In this document: positions 41,921-50,800 of the stretch, piece by piece
How the letters are laid out: each line of letters begins with the position of its first letter
Numbering within the stretch: position 1 is the stretch's first letter
Assembly (NCBI GenBank): GCA_030531185.1
Contig: JAUNOG010000002.1
Location: 16,408 to 80,407, forward strand
Length of the DNA stretch: 64,000 bases
DNA from: Ruminococcus sp.
GTDB lineage: Bacteria > Bacillota > Clostridia > Oscillospirales > Ruminococcaceae
Reading direction: 5' to 3'
Notes under the pieces: model-generated
The model's database searches: none
Told to the model about the DNA's origin: nothing
What the model saw: only the letters and a program-made list of their open reading frames with translations
Made by a program: the position numbers and the translations under genes

Positions 41921-43369
41921 TTACTTTCTCTTCTTAATTGCGATCATCGCACCGCCAAGAACCGCTACCGCCGCAAATCCTGCCGCCGCGCCTGTAGACG
42001 GGTTTGCAGTAGTCGTACCCGACGCCGCCTTGCTTGACGAATTAGCCTTTGAAGAGCTGTCCGCCTTTGACGACGAACTGTCTGCCGCGCTTTCCGAGCT
42101 TATCTCGGAACCTGTCTGTGAACTGCTGTCGGGAACGCTTTCCGACGAACTGCTGTCTTCGGTTTTATCATCAAGGAACTCCCCTATTTCCAGCGTATCG
42201 TTATCAGCCGAAACATTATCATCGGAAACCTCCTCGTAATCCCAGCCCATAAGCTCGCTGATAGCCTCTGTAAGCTCCTGCGCGCCCTTCTTCTGGGAAA
42301 CTGCATTGGGGTGATAATCGACTGCATAACCGTCCGCAGGGTCAATAGGAGTAAGCTCAAAGCACGCTACCTTATCGTCGCCCGTTTCAGCGGTATAATC
42401 GTTAACTGCATTCTCTATATTAGGATAAAGCTCTGCGCCCATAAGACCGAGAGTACATAAGATCTGCGCGTTAGGATTGTTCTCTCTTATCATTTTAAGG
42501 AAATCCACATACGCGTCCTCGAAAAGCCCTATATCGTCCATATGATTTCTGAAATAAGAGTTGTCGTTGGTACCGAGATTTACCACTACCAGCTCGGGCT
42601 GATAACGGCTGAAAACCCAGTCGAATTCCTGCATAAGTACATACGCTCCCGTTGAATCCACAGAATTCCACGTGTTGGGGGCGCACTGTTCATAGAAGGA
42701 AGGCATTACGTTTGTCTTTCCTCCGCCGTACTGGCAGTAAACTCCGTAGCCGCTTCCCGAAAACATACTGTAATCCGCCGAGAAGTTCTGAGCCGTCCAA
42801 AACGCGTAGGTCTTGGACGCGTCCTCGTTAACGGTAGAAAACGACGCCGTACCCAAAGCGTTGTCAACGCCGTAGCCGCAGGTAATGGAATCTCCGATAA
42901 ATTCAATGGAATGCTCGTTAGCCTCGGTCGGAGATATCGTACCGTCGTCATATGTAACAATGCTTGTTACCGCAAAAGACGACTGCGGCGCTTCGGAAAG
43001 CTTGAGAAGTCTTACCGTATTTTCGCCCTCCTCAAGCTCTACGGTGAGACTGCCTTCCTTTTTGTCAAACATACCCTTAGTATAATACTTTCCGTTGAGA
43101 TAAACGGATATTCTTGTGGCGTCGCCTGAATTTTTCAGATTAAGCGTAACCTTTTCTCCCGTGCAGTTAAACTCTATTCCGCTGGCGGAATTTGCAAACC
43201 ACAGATTATCCTGATAATACAGGGTACGTCCGATCTGCTTTACGTTTTCCTCAGTAGCCTCGTGAAAATTAAGCGTCTCTCCCTCGGCAGAGCCGCCTAT
43301 GGACATCATACTTGCCGCAAGAGCAGCCGCACACAGTCCCGAAAAAAGCTTTCCTGTAATTTTTTTCAT
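41921..43369 (-). CDS. Secreted, wall-anchored CE2-type carbohydrate esterase
   Basis: A 482-residue protein. Signal peptide about 1-28 (LFSGLCAAALAASMMSIGGS); N-terminal beta-sandwich (about 35-145); SGNH esterase domain with nucleophile Ser161 (FIGDSITCGYG), block III VVNLGTNDNSYF and Asp-His in YAVDYHPNAVS. This order matches CE2 acetyl-xylan or glucomannan esterases. Then a Ser-rich linker (about 385-450) and a C-terminal sorting-like signal: NPSTG, a hydrophobic helix and KKRK. It should sit on the cell surface and deacetylate plant polysaccharides. A single-gene unit with promoter at 43412-43440. Confidence 0.87.
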   Translation of the reverse strand: MKKITGKLFSGLCAAALAASMMSIGGSAEGETLNFHEATEENVKQIGRTLYYQDNLWFANSASGIEFNCTGEKVTLNLKNSGDATRISVYLNGKYYTKGMFDKKEGSLTVELEEGENTVRLLKLSEAPQSSFAVTSIVTYDDGTISPTEANEHSIEFIGDSITCGYGVDNALGTASFSTVNEDASKTYAFWTAQNFSADYSMFSGSGYGVYCQYGGGKTNVMPSFYEQCAPNTWNSVDSTGAYVLMQEFDWVFSRYQPELVVVNLGTNDNSYFRNHMDDIGLFEDAYVDFLKMIRENNPNAQILCTLGLMGAELYPNIENAVNDYTAETGDDKVACFELTPIDPADGYAVDYHPNAVSQKKGAQELTEAISELMGWDYEEVSDDNVSADNDTLEIGEFLDDKTEDSSSSESVPDSSSQTGSEISSESAADSSSSKADSSSKANSSSKAASGTTTANPSTGAAAGFAAVAVLGGAMIAIKKRK

Positions 43370-43411
43370 AATAGCTGTTCCTTTCTGTTTCGGAATTAAA
43401 TTTGTAATTTA

Positions 43412-43440
43412 ATTTTATCATATGTTTGATTAATTTGCAA
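43412..43440 (-). promoter_or_regulatory. Promoter of CE2 esterase gene
   Basis: Minus strand: TTGCAA (43435-43440), 17-base spacer, TAAAAT (43412-43417). Confidence 0.55.
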
Positions 43441-43550
43441 TAGGATTATTTGAAATTAATTTATTTTTGTGAAAAATATGCAAAAATAAAGTCCGTACGA
43501 TCAGCTGTAAATGTTTACATATAGGCATAATGTACAATAGTAATATTTGG

Positions 43551-43579
43551 TTGACAATAAACCGTTTTGGTGATATAAT
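43551..43579 (+). promoter_or_regulatory. Promoter of 43610 membrane gene
   Basis: TTGACA (43551-43556), 17-base spacer, TATAAT (43574-43579), about 30 bases before the start codon. Confidence 0.85.
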
Positions 43580-43609
43580 ATTTATGAAATTATTGTAGGG
43601 GAAGAGTAT

Positions 43610-44419
43610 ATGAATAATAACAAGAAAAAATCAGGCAGTTTAAAATCGTGGGCTATCGTGCTGCTGTGTCTGGCTGTTGCGTTCGGCGGACTTATGCTGT
43701 CCTCCCGTTTCAAGCCCGACAGCTATATCAACGCTGCGGAGCAGGTAAAAAAAGGAGTTATCTTTCAGATAATAGGATATCTGCCTTTGTTTGCAGCTCT
43801 TACGGCTGCGGCGGTAATACTTATTGTCAAGCAAATAAAGCCCCTCGTGCGGAATTCCCGTCTGAAACGCAGACTTAAATTTGAAAGCGAGATCAACCGT
43901 ATGCGCGAGGATACCCGGCCGCAGGAAAAGCTTCTTACGGGTGCACAGATTTTCACTAAATGTATAGGCGTTATCCTTACGGCGGTCGGCTTTTTGCTGT
44001 TGGCTGCCAATACAAAAGCTCTGCTTGCCGAATACTCCACAACCGAAGATGATATGGGCGTTTTCAGAAAAGCAGGACTTGTTCTGGATATTTCAGCTGA
44101 TCTAAAAACGGACGAAACAGTAACCGAACGCTACGAGTACGTATATCCCCGCGAAATGACCTCCGAGATAAGGTTAAAAGCGAAGTACTCCCGCGCTGTT
44201 TCCTTTAAGCGTAATTTTTATGTGCTGGAATGCGTCGGCGAAAACGGCACAAGAAAATTCCCCATCAGCGAGCAGGACTGCTATGAGCTTTCGGATGTCC
44301 TACTCTATTCAAACGGGATTGAAATAGAGTATTATAAAAATTCGGGACTGATAAAGTCCATAAACTATAACAGTTCGGAGTTTACGGACAGCCTCAGCGA
44401 AATTTACGGCACAAATTAA
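43610..44419 (+). CDS. Membrane protein of unknown function
   Basis: A 269-residue protein with three predicted membrane helices (about 12-32, 50-74 and 115-135), a basic cytoplasmic loop between the second and third, and a C-terminal beta-type domain of about 125 residues. GTAGGGGAAGAG precedes the ATG. It has its own consensus promoter. No family was recognised. Confidence 0.6.
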   Translation: MNNNKKKSGSLKSWAIVLLCLAVAFGGLMLSSRFKPDSYINAAEQVKKGVIFQIIGYLPLFAALTAAAVILIVKQIKPLVRNSRLKRRLKFESEINRMREDTRPQEKLLTGAQIFTKCIGVILTAVGFLLLAANTKALLAEYSTTEDDMGVFRKAGLVLDISADLKTDETVTERYEYVYPREMTSEIRLKAKYSRAVSFKRNFYVLECVGENGTRKFPISEQDCYELSDVLLYSNGIEIEYYKNSGLIKSINYNSSEFTDSLSEIYGTN

Positions 44420-44424
44420 AATTC

Positions 44425-44453
44425 TTGACGAACCTTACAAACAGTATTATAAT
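44425..44453 (+). promoter_or_regulatory. Promoter of glmU
   Basis: TTGACG (44425-44430), 17-base spacer, TATAAT (44448-44453), starting a few bases after the previous stop codon. Confidence 0.8.
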
Positions 44454-44498
44454 ATAAGGGATATTTTCAGATCAAAAATCTTACAAGGGAGATATATT

Positions 44499-45920
44499 AT
44501 GACAAACAACGTTATTATTCTTGCCGGAGGACAGGGCAAGAGAATGAAAACCAATATGCCCAAGGCTCTTTGCAACGTACTGGGCGAGCCAATGCTCGAA
44601 TGGGTGCTTACAGCCTGCGAAAAGGCGGAGCTTAACGACATATGTATCGTCAAGGGCTACGAGGGCGAACAGATAGACGCCTATGTTCAGTCGAGAAAAT
44701 CCAAAGCGGAGATCGTCACCGTTATGCAGGAGGAACGTCTGGGAACTGGTCACGCAGTAATGCAGGCGGCGGACTTCCTCAAGTCAAGATCGGACGGCAA
44801 CACGCTTATTCTCTGCGGAGACGCTCCTTTTATCGACGCCGAAACTATCAGGGGCGCGCTTGCTCTCCATACCGAAAAGGACTGCGGCGTTACGGTAGTA
44901 ACCTCCAGAGTGGAAAACCCCACGGGCTACGGAAGAATTATCCGCACGGATACGGGCATTTCGGGCATTGTGGAGCATAAGGACTGCACTCCCGCACAGC
45001 TTGCCGTTACCGAGATAAATTCGGGCTGTTACTGGTTTAAGACCGCCGATCTGCTGGAGGTTCTGTTCGACATTCAGCCCAACAACGCACAGGGAGAATA
45101 CTATCTCACCGACTGTATTGAGCTGCTTATAGGCAAGGGCAAAAACGCGGACGCGTTTATTTCCGCAAATCAGCACGTTGCGCTGGGAGCGAACGACCGC
45201 AGAGGACTGCTTATGCTCAACGACATCGCCCGCTATGAGATAATCGGCAAGTGGCTTGACGAAGGCATAGAATTCTTCTGCACCGACGGAGTTTCAATAG
45301 GAAACAACGTAACTATCGGCGCAGGCACGAAGATACACAGCGGAGTTATCCTGCGGGGAAATACCGTTATCGGCGAAAACTGCGAGATAGGCAACAACTG
45401 CATTATTGAAAATACGACTGTAGGAAACGGCGTAAGCCTCAACAACGTTCAGGCGTATCAGTCTGTTATTGAGGACGACGTAAAGATCGGACCCTACGTC
45501 CAGCTCAGACCCAACTCCCATATTAAAAAGGGAGCGAAGATAGGCGATTTTGTGGAGATAAAGAATTCCACTATCGGAGAGTACACAGCAGTCGCACATC
45601 TTACCTATATCGGAGACTCCGACGTGGGCGCAAACGTAAATTTCGGCTGCGGAGTGGTAACGGTCAATTACAACGGAGACAAGAAGTTCCGAACCGTCAT
45701 CGAGGACAACGCCTTTATCGGCTGTAACACCAACCTCGTAGCTCCCGTAAGAGTGGGCAAGGGAGCATACACCGCCGCAGGCTCGACCATAACGACGGAT
45801 ATTCCCGACAACGCCCTTGCAATAGAGCGAGGCACCGCGACTATCAAGGAGGGCTACGCCGAAAGAAAGCTTAAGGCGAGAACGGAAAGGTACGAAAAGA
45901 CCATTAAAGGCAACGAATAA
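44499..45920 (+). CDS. glmU: Bifunctional GlmU (acetyltransferase / uridylyltransferase)
   Basis: A 473-residue enzyme making UDP-N-acetylglucosamine for peptidoglycan from glucosamine-1-phosphate, acetyl-CoA and UTP. The N-terminal nucleotidyltransferase has LAGGQGKRMKTNMPKAL, LGTGHAVMQAADFL and LCGDAPFID. From about residue 255 the protein is a left-handed beta-helix of hexapeptide repeats (NTVIGENCEIGNNCIIENTT) with the acetyltransferase site near GCGVVTVNYNGDKK. AAGGGAG precedes the ATG. Single gene. Confidence 0.96.
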   Translation: MTNNVIILAGGQGKRMKTNMPKALCNVLGEPMLEWVLTACEKAELNDICIVKGYEGEQIDAYVQSRKSKAEIVTVMQEERLGTGHAVMQAADFLKSRSDGNTLILCGDAPFIDAETIRGALALHTEKDCGVTVVTSRVENPTGYGRIIRTDTGISGIVEHKDCTPAQLAVTEINSGCYWFKTADLLEVLFDIQPNNAQGEYYLTDCIELLIGKGKNADAFISANQHVALGANDRRGLLMLNDIARYEIIGKWLDEGIEFFCTDGVSIGNNVTIGAGTKIHSGVILRGNTVIGENCEIGNNCIIENTTVGNGVSLNNVQAYQSVIEDDVKIGPYVQLRPNSHIKKGAKIGDFVEIKNSTIGEYTAVAHLTYIGDSDVGANVNFGCGVVTVNYNGDKKFRTVIEDNAFIGCNTNLVAPVRVGKGAYTAAGSTITTDIPDNALAIERGTATIKEGYAERKLKARTERYEKTIKGNE

Positions 45921-45924
45921 GCTA

Positions 45925-46099
45925 TTGACATTACTTCACAAACGTGTTATAATGTAGATAATAAAAGAAGAACGATACTGCTGGTAACAGTACCGTTCCT
46001 CAAAGAGTTACGGAACGTCATAGACGGCAAACTCACAAGTCTTAAACTAATTTCTTAATTTGTAACTCGCTTATTCGCAGTAGGCGAGTTACTTTTTTA
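45925..46099 (+). ncRNA. Candidate antitoxin small RNA with its promoter
   Basis: Perfect promoter TTGACA (45925-45930), 17 bases, TATAAT (45948-45953). The predicted RNA runs from about 45960 to a strong terminator, GTAACTCGC (46062-46070) with GCGAGTTAC (46084-46092), then six T (46093-46098). It has no ribosome site or credible frame. It ends over the last codons of the small hydrophobic peptide gene on the other strand. ACAGTaccGTTCC (45987-45999) matches ACAGTGTTCC at 46302-46311, so it can also pair with the 5' end of the opposite mRNA with a three-base bulge. This fits a type I antitoxin. Confidence 0.6.
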
Positions 46100-46169
46100 T
46101 CTCATGGATAATTGCGAAAACAATTATCAGCACTACGATAAGTGAGATTATGTACGCATAAACGTCCAT
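46089..46169 (-). CDS. 26-residue hydrophobic peptide, candidate type I toxin
   Basis: A small gene: short charged N-terminus MDVY, one membrane helix (AYIISLIVVLIIVFAII) and a charged tail HEIKK. A strong AGGAGGT lies seven bases before the ATG. It has its own perfect promoter (46324-46352), giving an mRNA with a roughly 148-base structured leader. The stop codon lies inside a terminator stem shared with the converging small RNA. Size, composition and layout match small Gram-positive membrane toxins of the Fst/TxpA kind; it is not identified as a member of a named family. Confidence 0.65.
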   Translation of the reverse strand: MDVYAYIISLIVVLIIVFAIIHEIKK

Positions 46170-46278
46170 ACTATCAACCTCCTGTCCGATTGCTCCGACA
46201 AGAGTTAATTCTCAAAAGTACGCTCCTTTCCACTCTTGCGGGCAGGAGTTTGTCGCCTATTTTTTACGCCGTTTGGCT

Positions 46279-46352
46279 CTGTCACGGGGTATTTGCTTGT
46301 GACAGTGTTCCGTAACATTATCCATTATACAACCAAAAACGACATTTGTCAA
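46279..46352 (-). promoter_or_regulatory. Toxin promoter and leader hairpin
   Basis: Minus strand TTGACA (46347-46352), 17-base spacer, TATAAT (46324-46329). The leader carries the hairpin CTGTCAC/GTGACAG (46279-46285 with 46299-46305), near the region that can pair with the opposing small RNA. Confidence 0.75.
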
Positions 46353-46358
46353 CAGAAG

Positions 46359-46391
46359 AAAGCCGCCTTGACGTATCAAAGCGGCTTTTTT
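46359..46391 (+). terminator. Terminator hairpin between toxin locus and XRE gene
   Basis: AAAGCCGC (46359-46366) pairs with GCGGCTTT (46381-46388), followed by a T run to 46391 on the plus strand. It isolates the toxin promoter from neighbours. Confidence 0.7.
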
Positions 46392-46403
46392 ATGCAAAAA
46401 CAT

Positions 46404-46440
46404 AAGCGGCAAACCGGTATAAAAACCTGTCTTGCCGCTT
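46404..46440 (-). terminator. Terminator of XRE gene
   Basis: AAGCGGCAA (46404-46412) pairs with TTGCCGCTT (46432-46440), with an inner stem, and T-rich sequence follows on the minus strand. It overlaps the stop codon by one base. Confidence 0.75.
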
Positions 46441-46655
46441 TATTTCATCACTTTTTTATTGTTTGTTCTGCCGAGAATATAATCTGTTGAAACGCCATAG
46501 AAGTCCGCTAGGATAAGCAGATGTTCGACGGGTATCGTCCTCTCTCCGCGCTCATATCTTGAATAAACCGTTTGACTTGTAAAAAGCAGTTTGGCAATCT
46601 GCGTCTGATTTAAATCCCTATCCTCTCTTAAGTCTCTCAATCTTTGGAAATACAT
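46440..46655 (-). CDS. XRE-family regulator
   Basis: A 71-residue protein, essentially one Cro/CI helix-turn-helix (LNQTQIAKLLFTSQTVYSRY) ending in a short basic tail. Divergent from the 92-residue gene at 46802. The perfect palindrome AGTACC-TTTT-GGTACT between them is a likely operator. Confidence 0.85.
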   Translation of the reverse strand: MYFQRLRDLREDRDLNQTQIAKLLFTSQTVYSRYERGERTIPVEHLLILADFYGVSTDYILGRTNNKKVMK

Positions 46656-46700
46656 ATATTTTATACCTCAAATTTTGTAGAATGTGCTAAAAATAAATTT

Positions 46701-46746
46701 AGTACCTTTTGGTACTATTGACTTTATCACATTTTTATGCTATATT
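46701..46746 (+). promoter_or_regulatory. Operator palindrome and promoter of 46802 gene
   Basis: The perfect inverted repeat AGTACCTTTTGGTACT (46701-46716) lies immediately upstream of TTGACT (46718-46723), 17 bases, TATATT (46741-46746). It is placed to control both divergent genes. Confidence 0.65.
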
Positions 46747-46801
46747 AATTATAATAAAACCATACGGTCTTAATTTAATAAAATATTATGGAGAAAAGCT
46801 A

Positions 46802-47080
46802 ATGAATAACGAGAATTTCAAGAAATTTTTTATCAAAGAAATCAAAAGGAACGAAGTCTATGTTGCCAGAAAGAAAAAAATAGGGAAAATAGTGTCTTTT
46901 GATATTTCTCTTATGAAATCCGAAACAATACATCCCGTTACAGACGAGAACGGTGAGTTTTATCTTCCCACTGATTATTACGAATACAACGATTACTTTT
47001 GTACCGTCAACGGAGAAAAGTCAAACCTATCGCTGATATTCAGAATATTTTCAAACGGAGATTTTAAGTGGATGGCATAA
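46802..47080 (+). CDS. Small protein of unknown function beside XRE gene
   Basis: A 92-residue basic protein, no membrane helix. N-terminal lysine-rich helix (NFKKFFIKEIKRNEVYVARK) followed by beta-type sequence rich in Tyr and Phe. The ATG follows GGAG; an upstream in-frame start at 46709 lies inside the promoter. It may be the regulated partner of the divergent XRE regulator. No family recognised. Confidence 0.6.
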   Translation: MNNENFKKFFIKEIKRNEVYVARKKKIGKIVSFDISLMKSETIHPVTDENGEFYLPTDYYEYNDYFCTVNGEKSNLSLIFRIFSNGDFKWMA

Positions 47081-47085
47081 CGCAT

Positions 47086-47160
47086 TTGACAAATCCCCCT
47101 CAATATGCTATAATAAACAGAACAACCGAAAAAATACCCCGTCTTTTCGCAAGACGGGGT
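47086..47160 (+). promoter_or_regulatory. Promoter and leader hairpin of pth-mfd
   Basis: TTGACA (47086-47091), 17 bases, TGCTATAAT (TATAAT 47109-47114; extended -10). The leader contains a perfect 10-bp hairpin, ACCCCGTCTT (47136-47145) with AAGACGGGGT (47151-47160), 40 bases before the pth start. With little T behind it, this is more likely an mRNA structure than a full terminator. Confidence 0.75.
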
Positions 47161-47199
47161 TATTGTGCGTTATAAATCAAACGGGAAAGGCGTAGTAAA

Positions 47200-47832
47200 A
47201 TGGATATTTTTGAAAAACTGAAAAAGATTTCGGCGGAGCTTGGCGGGAATAATTCCGCAAAACCCGAGTATATTATAGTCGGTCTGGGCAACCCCGGCGT
47301 ACAGTACGAAAACACAAGACACAACGCAGGCTTTACGGCAGTTTCCGCGCTGGAAAAGAAGTATAATTTCTCCGTGAACTACCATAAATTCAAGGCTCTT
47401 ACGGGAAATGCCGTCATAGGCGGGAAGTCCTGCCTTGTAATGAAGCCCGAGACCTATATGAATTTGAGCGGCGACGCCGTTCAGGCGGCTATGGATTTTT
47501 ATAAAATCCCCATTAAAAAAATAATCGTGATTTTCGACGATATTTCTCTGGACGTGGGACAAATGCGTATCAGGCGCAAAGGCTCGGCGGGCGGTCACAA
47601 CGGCATTAAGAGTATTATCGCCCAATGTGACAGCGAGGACTTTCCCCGCATAAAGATCGGCGTAGGCAAAAAGCCTCACCCCGATTATAACCTTGCGGAC
47701 TGGGTGCTTTCCCGCTTTACCGACGGCGAACTGAAAACGCTGAACGAAGTAAACGTCAAGGTATGCCAAGCGGCGGAGCTTATGGTTCAGGACAAAATTT
47801 CCGAGGCAATGAACCTTTTTAATTCCAAATAG
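47200..47832 (+). CDS. pth: Peptidyl-tRNA hydrolase
   Basis: A 210-residue enzyme freeing tRNA from stalled peptidyl-tRNA. Seen: VGLGNPGVQYENTRHNAGF with catalytic His, MKPETYMNLSG, IFDDISLDVGQMRIRRKGSA, GGHNGIKS. It has about 24 extra residues at the N-terminus (MDIFEKLKKISAELGG) before the core. Co-transcribed with mfd, 22 bases downstream. Confidence 0.95.
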   Translation: MDIFEKLKKISAELGGNNSAKPEYIIVGLGNPGVQYENTRHNAGFTAVSALEKKYNFSVNYHKFKALTGNAVIGGKSCLVMKPETYMNLSGDAVQAAMDFYKIPIKKIIVIFDDISLDVGQMRIRRKGSAGGHNGIKSIIAQCDSEDFPRIKIGVGKKPHPDYNLADWVLSRFTDGELKTLNEVNVKVCQAAELMVQDKISEAMNLFNSK

Positions 47833-47854
47833 ATATCGGGAGAATTACATTTTT

Positions 47855-50800
47855 ATGAGTACAAATCTGTTTTTAGATATTTGCAGCAGGCTTGATTTTT
47901 ACAAGGACGTTAAAAACTGTCTGCTGAAAAATTACGTCCCCTGCGCCGTAACGGGAGTTTCAAATATTCATAAGGCGCTTGCGGTAACGGGTCTGAGCCG
48001 TCTGGGAGCCTGCCTTGTTATCTGCGACGACGAGGCGTCCGCCCTGAGAATGATGAGCGACATAAACGAAATGTCCGGCGAAGAGACAGCCTGCTTTTAC
48101 CCCGCCAAGGACTTGAATTTCGCCTATATGGAGGGCATTTCAAGAGAGTACGAGCGCAAGCGTCTGGAGTCTCTTTCAAACATCATACAAGGCAAACGCA
48201 GAATACTTGTCGCAAGTATGGAGGCTTGCTTACAGGGAACTATTCCCGAAAGCAAGCTTAGAGAATACAGCTTTGATATCTCCGTGGGCAAAGAGATCGT
48301 TCTTGAGGACTTGGAGCACAGACTTCTTGCGGCGGGATATTCCCGAACAGATCAGGTGGAGGGGCAGGCGCAGTTTTCCGTCCGAGGCTCTATCGTGGAC
48401 ATTTTCCCCGTTCAGGAAAAACGACCCGTACGTCTCGAGCTTTGGGGAGACGAGGTGGACACGCTGTCATATTTCGACACCGAAAGCCAGCGCCGTACCG
48501 ATACTCTGGAGGAGGTATCGGTATTTCCCGCTCTGGAGATCATCTTCCCCGACAGAAACGAGCTTGTAAGCAAGCTTGAAAGCCTTGCGAAGTCCGTAAG
48601 AGGTAAGATGACGGATAAGATACGCGAGCATATCTACCGCGATATCGACACCGTAAAAAGCGGCATAACCCTCACAAACCTCGATAAATATTATGCCCTG
48701 GCTTATGAGGAGACCGCCTCGGTCTTTGACTATTTCAAAGACGGTATGTGCGTGGTATCGGAGTATTCCAACTGTATAGAAAAGGGCAGAGCGGCTCAGT
48801 CTCAGCTTTCGGAGGATATAAAGATACTTTACAACGACGGAATTCTTTTCCGTAGGCTGGACGGCTTTTATCTTGAACTTCCGCAGGCGGAGAGCAGAAT
48901 TACCGCGATGAGATCAGTATTTCTCGATACCTTTATGCGCTCCAACAACGGTATAAAATTCAAAAAGCTGATAAATACCGACTGCCGCCAGACCTCCGTC
49001 TGGGGCGGAAATATCATCAATCTTGAGGAAGAACTGAAAGGACTTTGCGAAAACGGCTACTGCACCATAGTCCTTGCAGGCTCGGAAAAGACTGTTCCCA
49101 TTATCGTCAAGGACCTATGCGACGAGGGAATTCCCGCAGAAATTCTAACCGAAAACAGCCGTCTTACCGAAAATAAAGTCTACGTCCGAACGGGAAGTCT
49201 TTCGGCGGGCTTTGATTTCCCCGACGTTAAATGCGCCTGCATAACCCAGATGAAAGCGATGTCCGCCAAAAAGAAGAAGTCCAAGCATAAATCGGGCGAA
49301 GAGATAAAATCCCTGTCGGATATCCACAACGGCGACCTCGTGGTGCATTCAATGTACGGCATAGGACGTTTCAAGGGCATTCAGAACCTTGAGACCAACG
49401 GAGTTAAAAAGGACTACATCACCATTCAGTATGCGGGCACGGACGTACTGTACGTTCCCGTTACGCAGCTTGATCTGGTGTCGAAATATATAGGTCCACA
49501 GGACGAAAGCGGAGTTAAACTGCACAAGCTGAACTCCACCGAATGGTCAAAAACCAGAAACCGAGTGCGTTCGGCGGTCAAGGATATGGCGGAGGAACTT
49601 ACAAAGCTTTACGCCCAGCGTCAAATGGCAAAGGGCTACGCATTTTCCCCCGACAACGACTGGCAGAACGATTTTGAGGAACGCTTCGATTATCAGGAGA
49701 CCGACGACCAGCTCCGCTCCATTCAGGAGATAAAAGAAGATATGCAGAAACCCGTCCCCATGGACAGACTTCTCTGCGGCGACGTGGGTTTCGGCAAAAC
49801 GGAGGTCGCTCTGCGCGCGGCATTCAAATGTATGCTCGACGGAAAGCAGTGCGCTATACTTGTTCCCACAACGGTGCTTGCGTGGCAGCATTATCAGACT
49901 GCGATCAAGCGTTTTCAGCACTTCCCTATCAAGGTGGAATTGCTGTCCCGTTTCCGCAAGCCGAAGGAACAGCAGGCTATCATAAGAGAGCTGAAAAGGG
50001 GTACTATCGACCTTATTATCGGCACTCACAGATTAGTTCAGAAAGACGTTGAATTCAAGGATTTAGGACTTGCAATAATCGACGAGGAACAGCGTTTCGG
50101 CGTGGCGCACAAGGAAAAATTCAAGGAGAATTTCAAGGGCGTGGATATGCTCACTCTGTCCGCAACGCCTATCCCGAGAACGCTCAATATGGCGTTAAGC
50201 GGCATAAGAGATATGTCCGTAATCGAAGAACCGCCTATGGACAGACACCCTGTCCAGACCTACGTTATCGAGCATAATCCTGCGGTCATCGCCAACGCTA
50301 TAAGCAAGGAAATGCGCCGCGGCGGACAGGTTTACTATATCCACAACCGCATAGACAGCATAATGCGGACAGTCGCGCAGCTGCAGGAAATGATACCCGA
50401 GGCGAGAATTGCCGTCGCACACGGACAGATAGGCGAAAACGAGCTTTCGGAAATATGGCGGCAGGTAGTGGAGCACGAGGTAGACATTCTTGTGTGTACG
50501 ACCCTTATCGAAACGGGCGTGGACGTTCCAAACGTAAATACCCTTATCATAGAGGACGCCGACCGTCTGGGACTTTCACAGCTTTATCAGCTCAGAGGGC
50601 GCGTAGGACGTTCCAACCGCAGAGCCTTTGCGTATTTCACATTCCGCAGAGGAAAGGTGCTTACCGAAGTGGCGGCAAAACGGCTTGACGCTATCAGAGA
50701 GTTCACTCAGTTCGGCTCGGGCTTTCACATTGCAATGCGCGACCTTGAAATAAGAGGCGCAGGCTCGGTTTTAAGCGGACGGCAGCACGGTCATATGGAG

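Noticed and set aside
46236-46490. 84-codon plus-strand frame across the toxin promoter region
   Set aside because: It runs through a promoter, two terminators and the end of an XRE gene and has no ribosome site.
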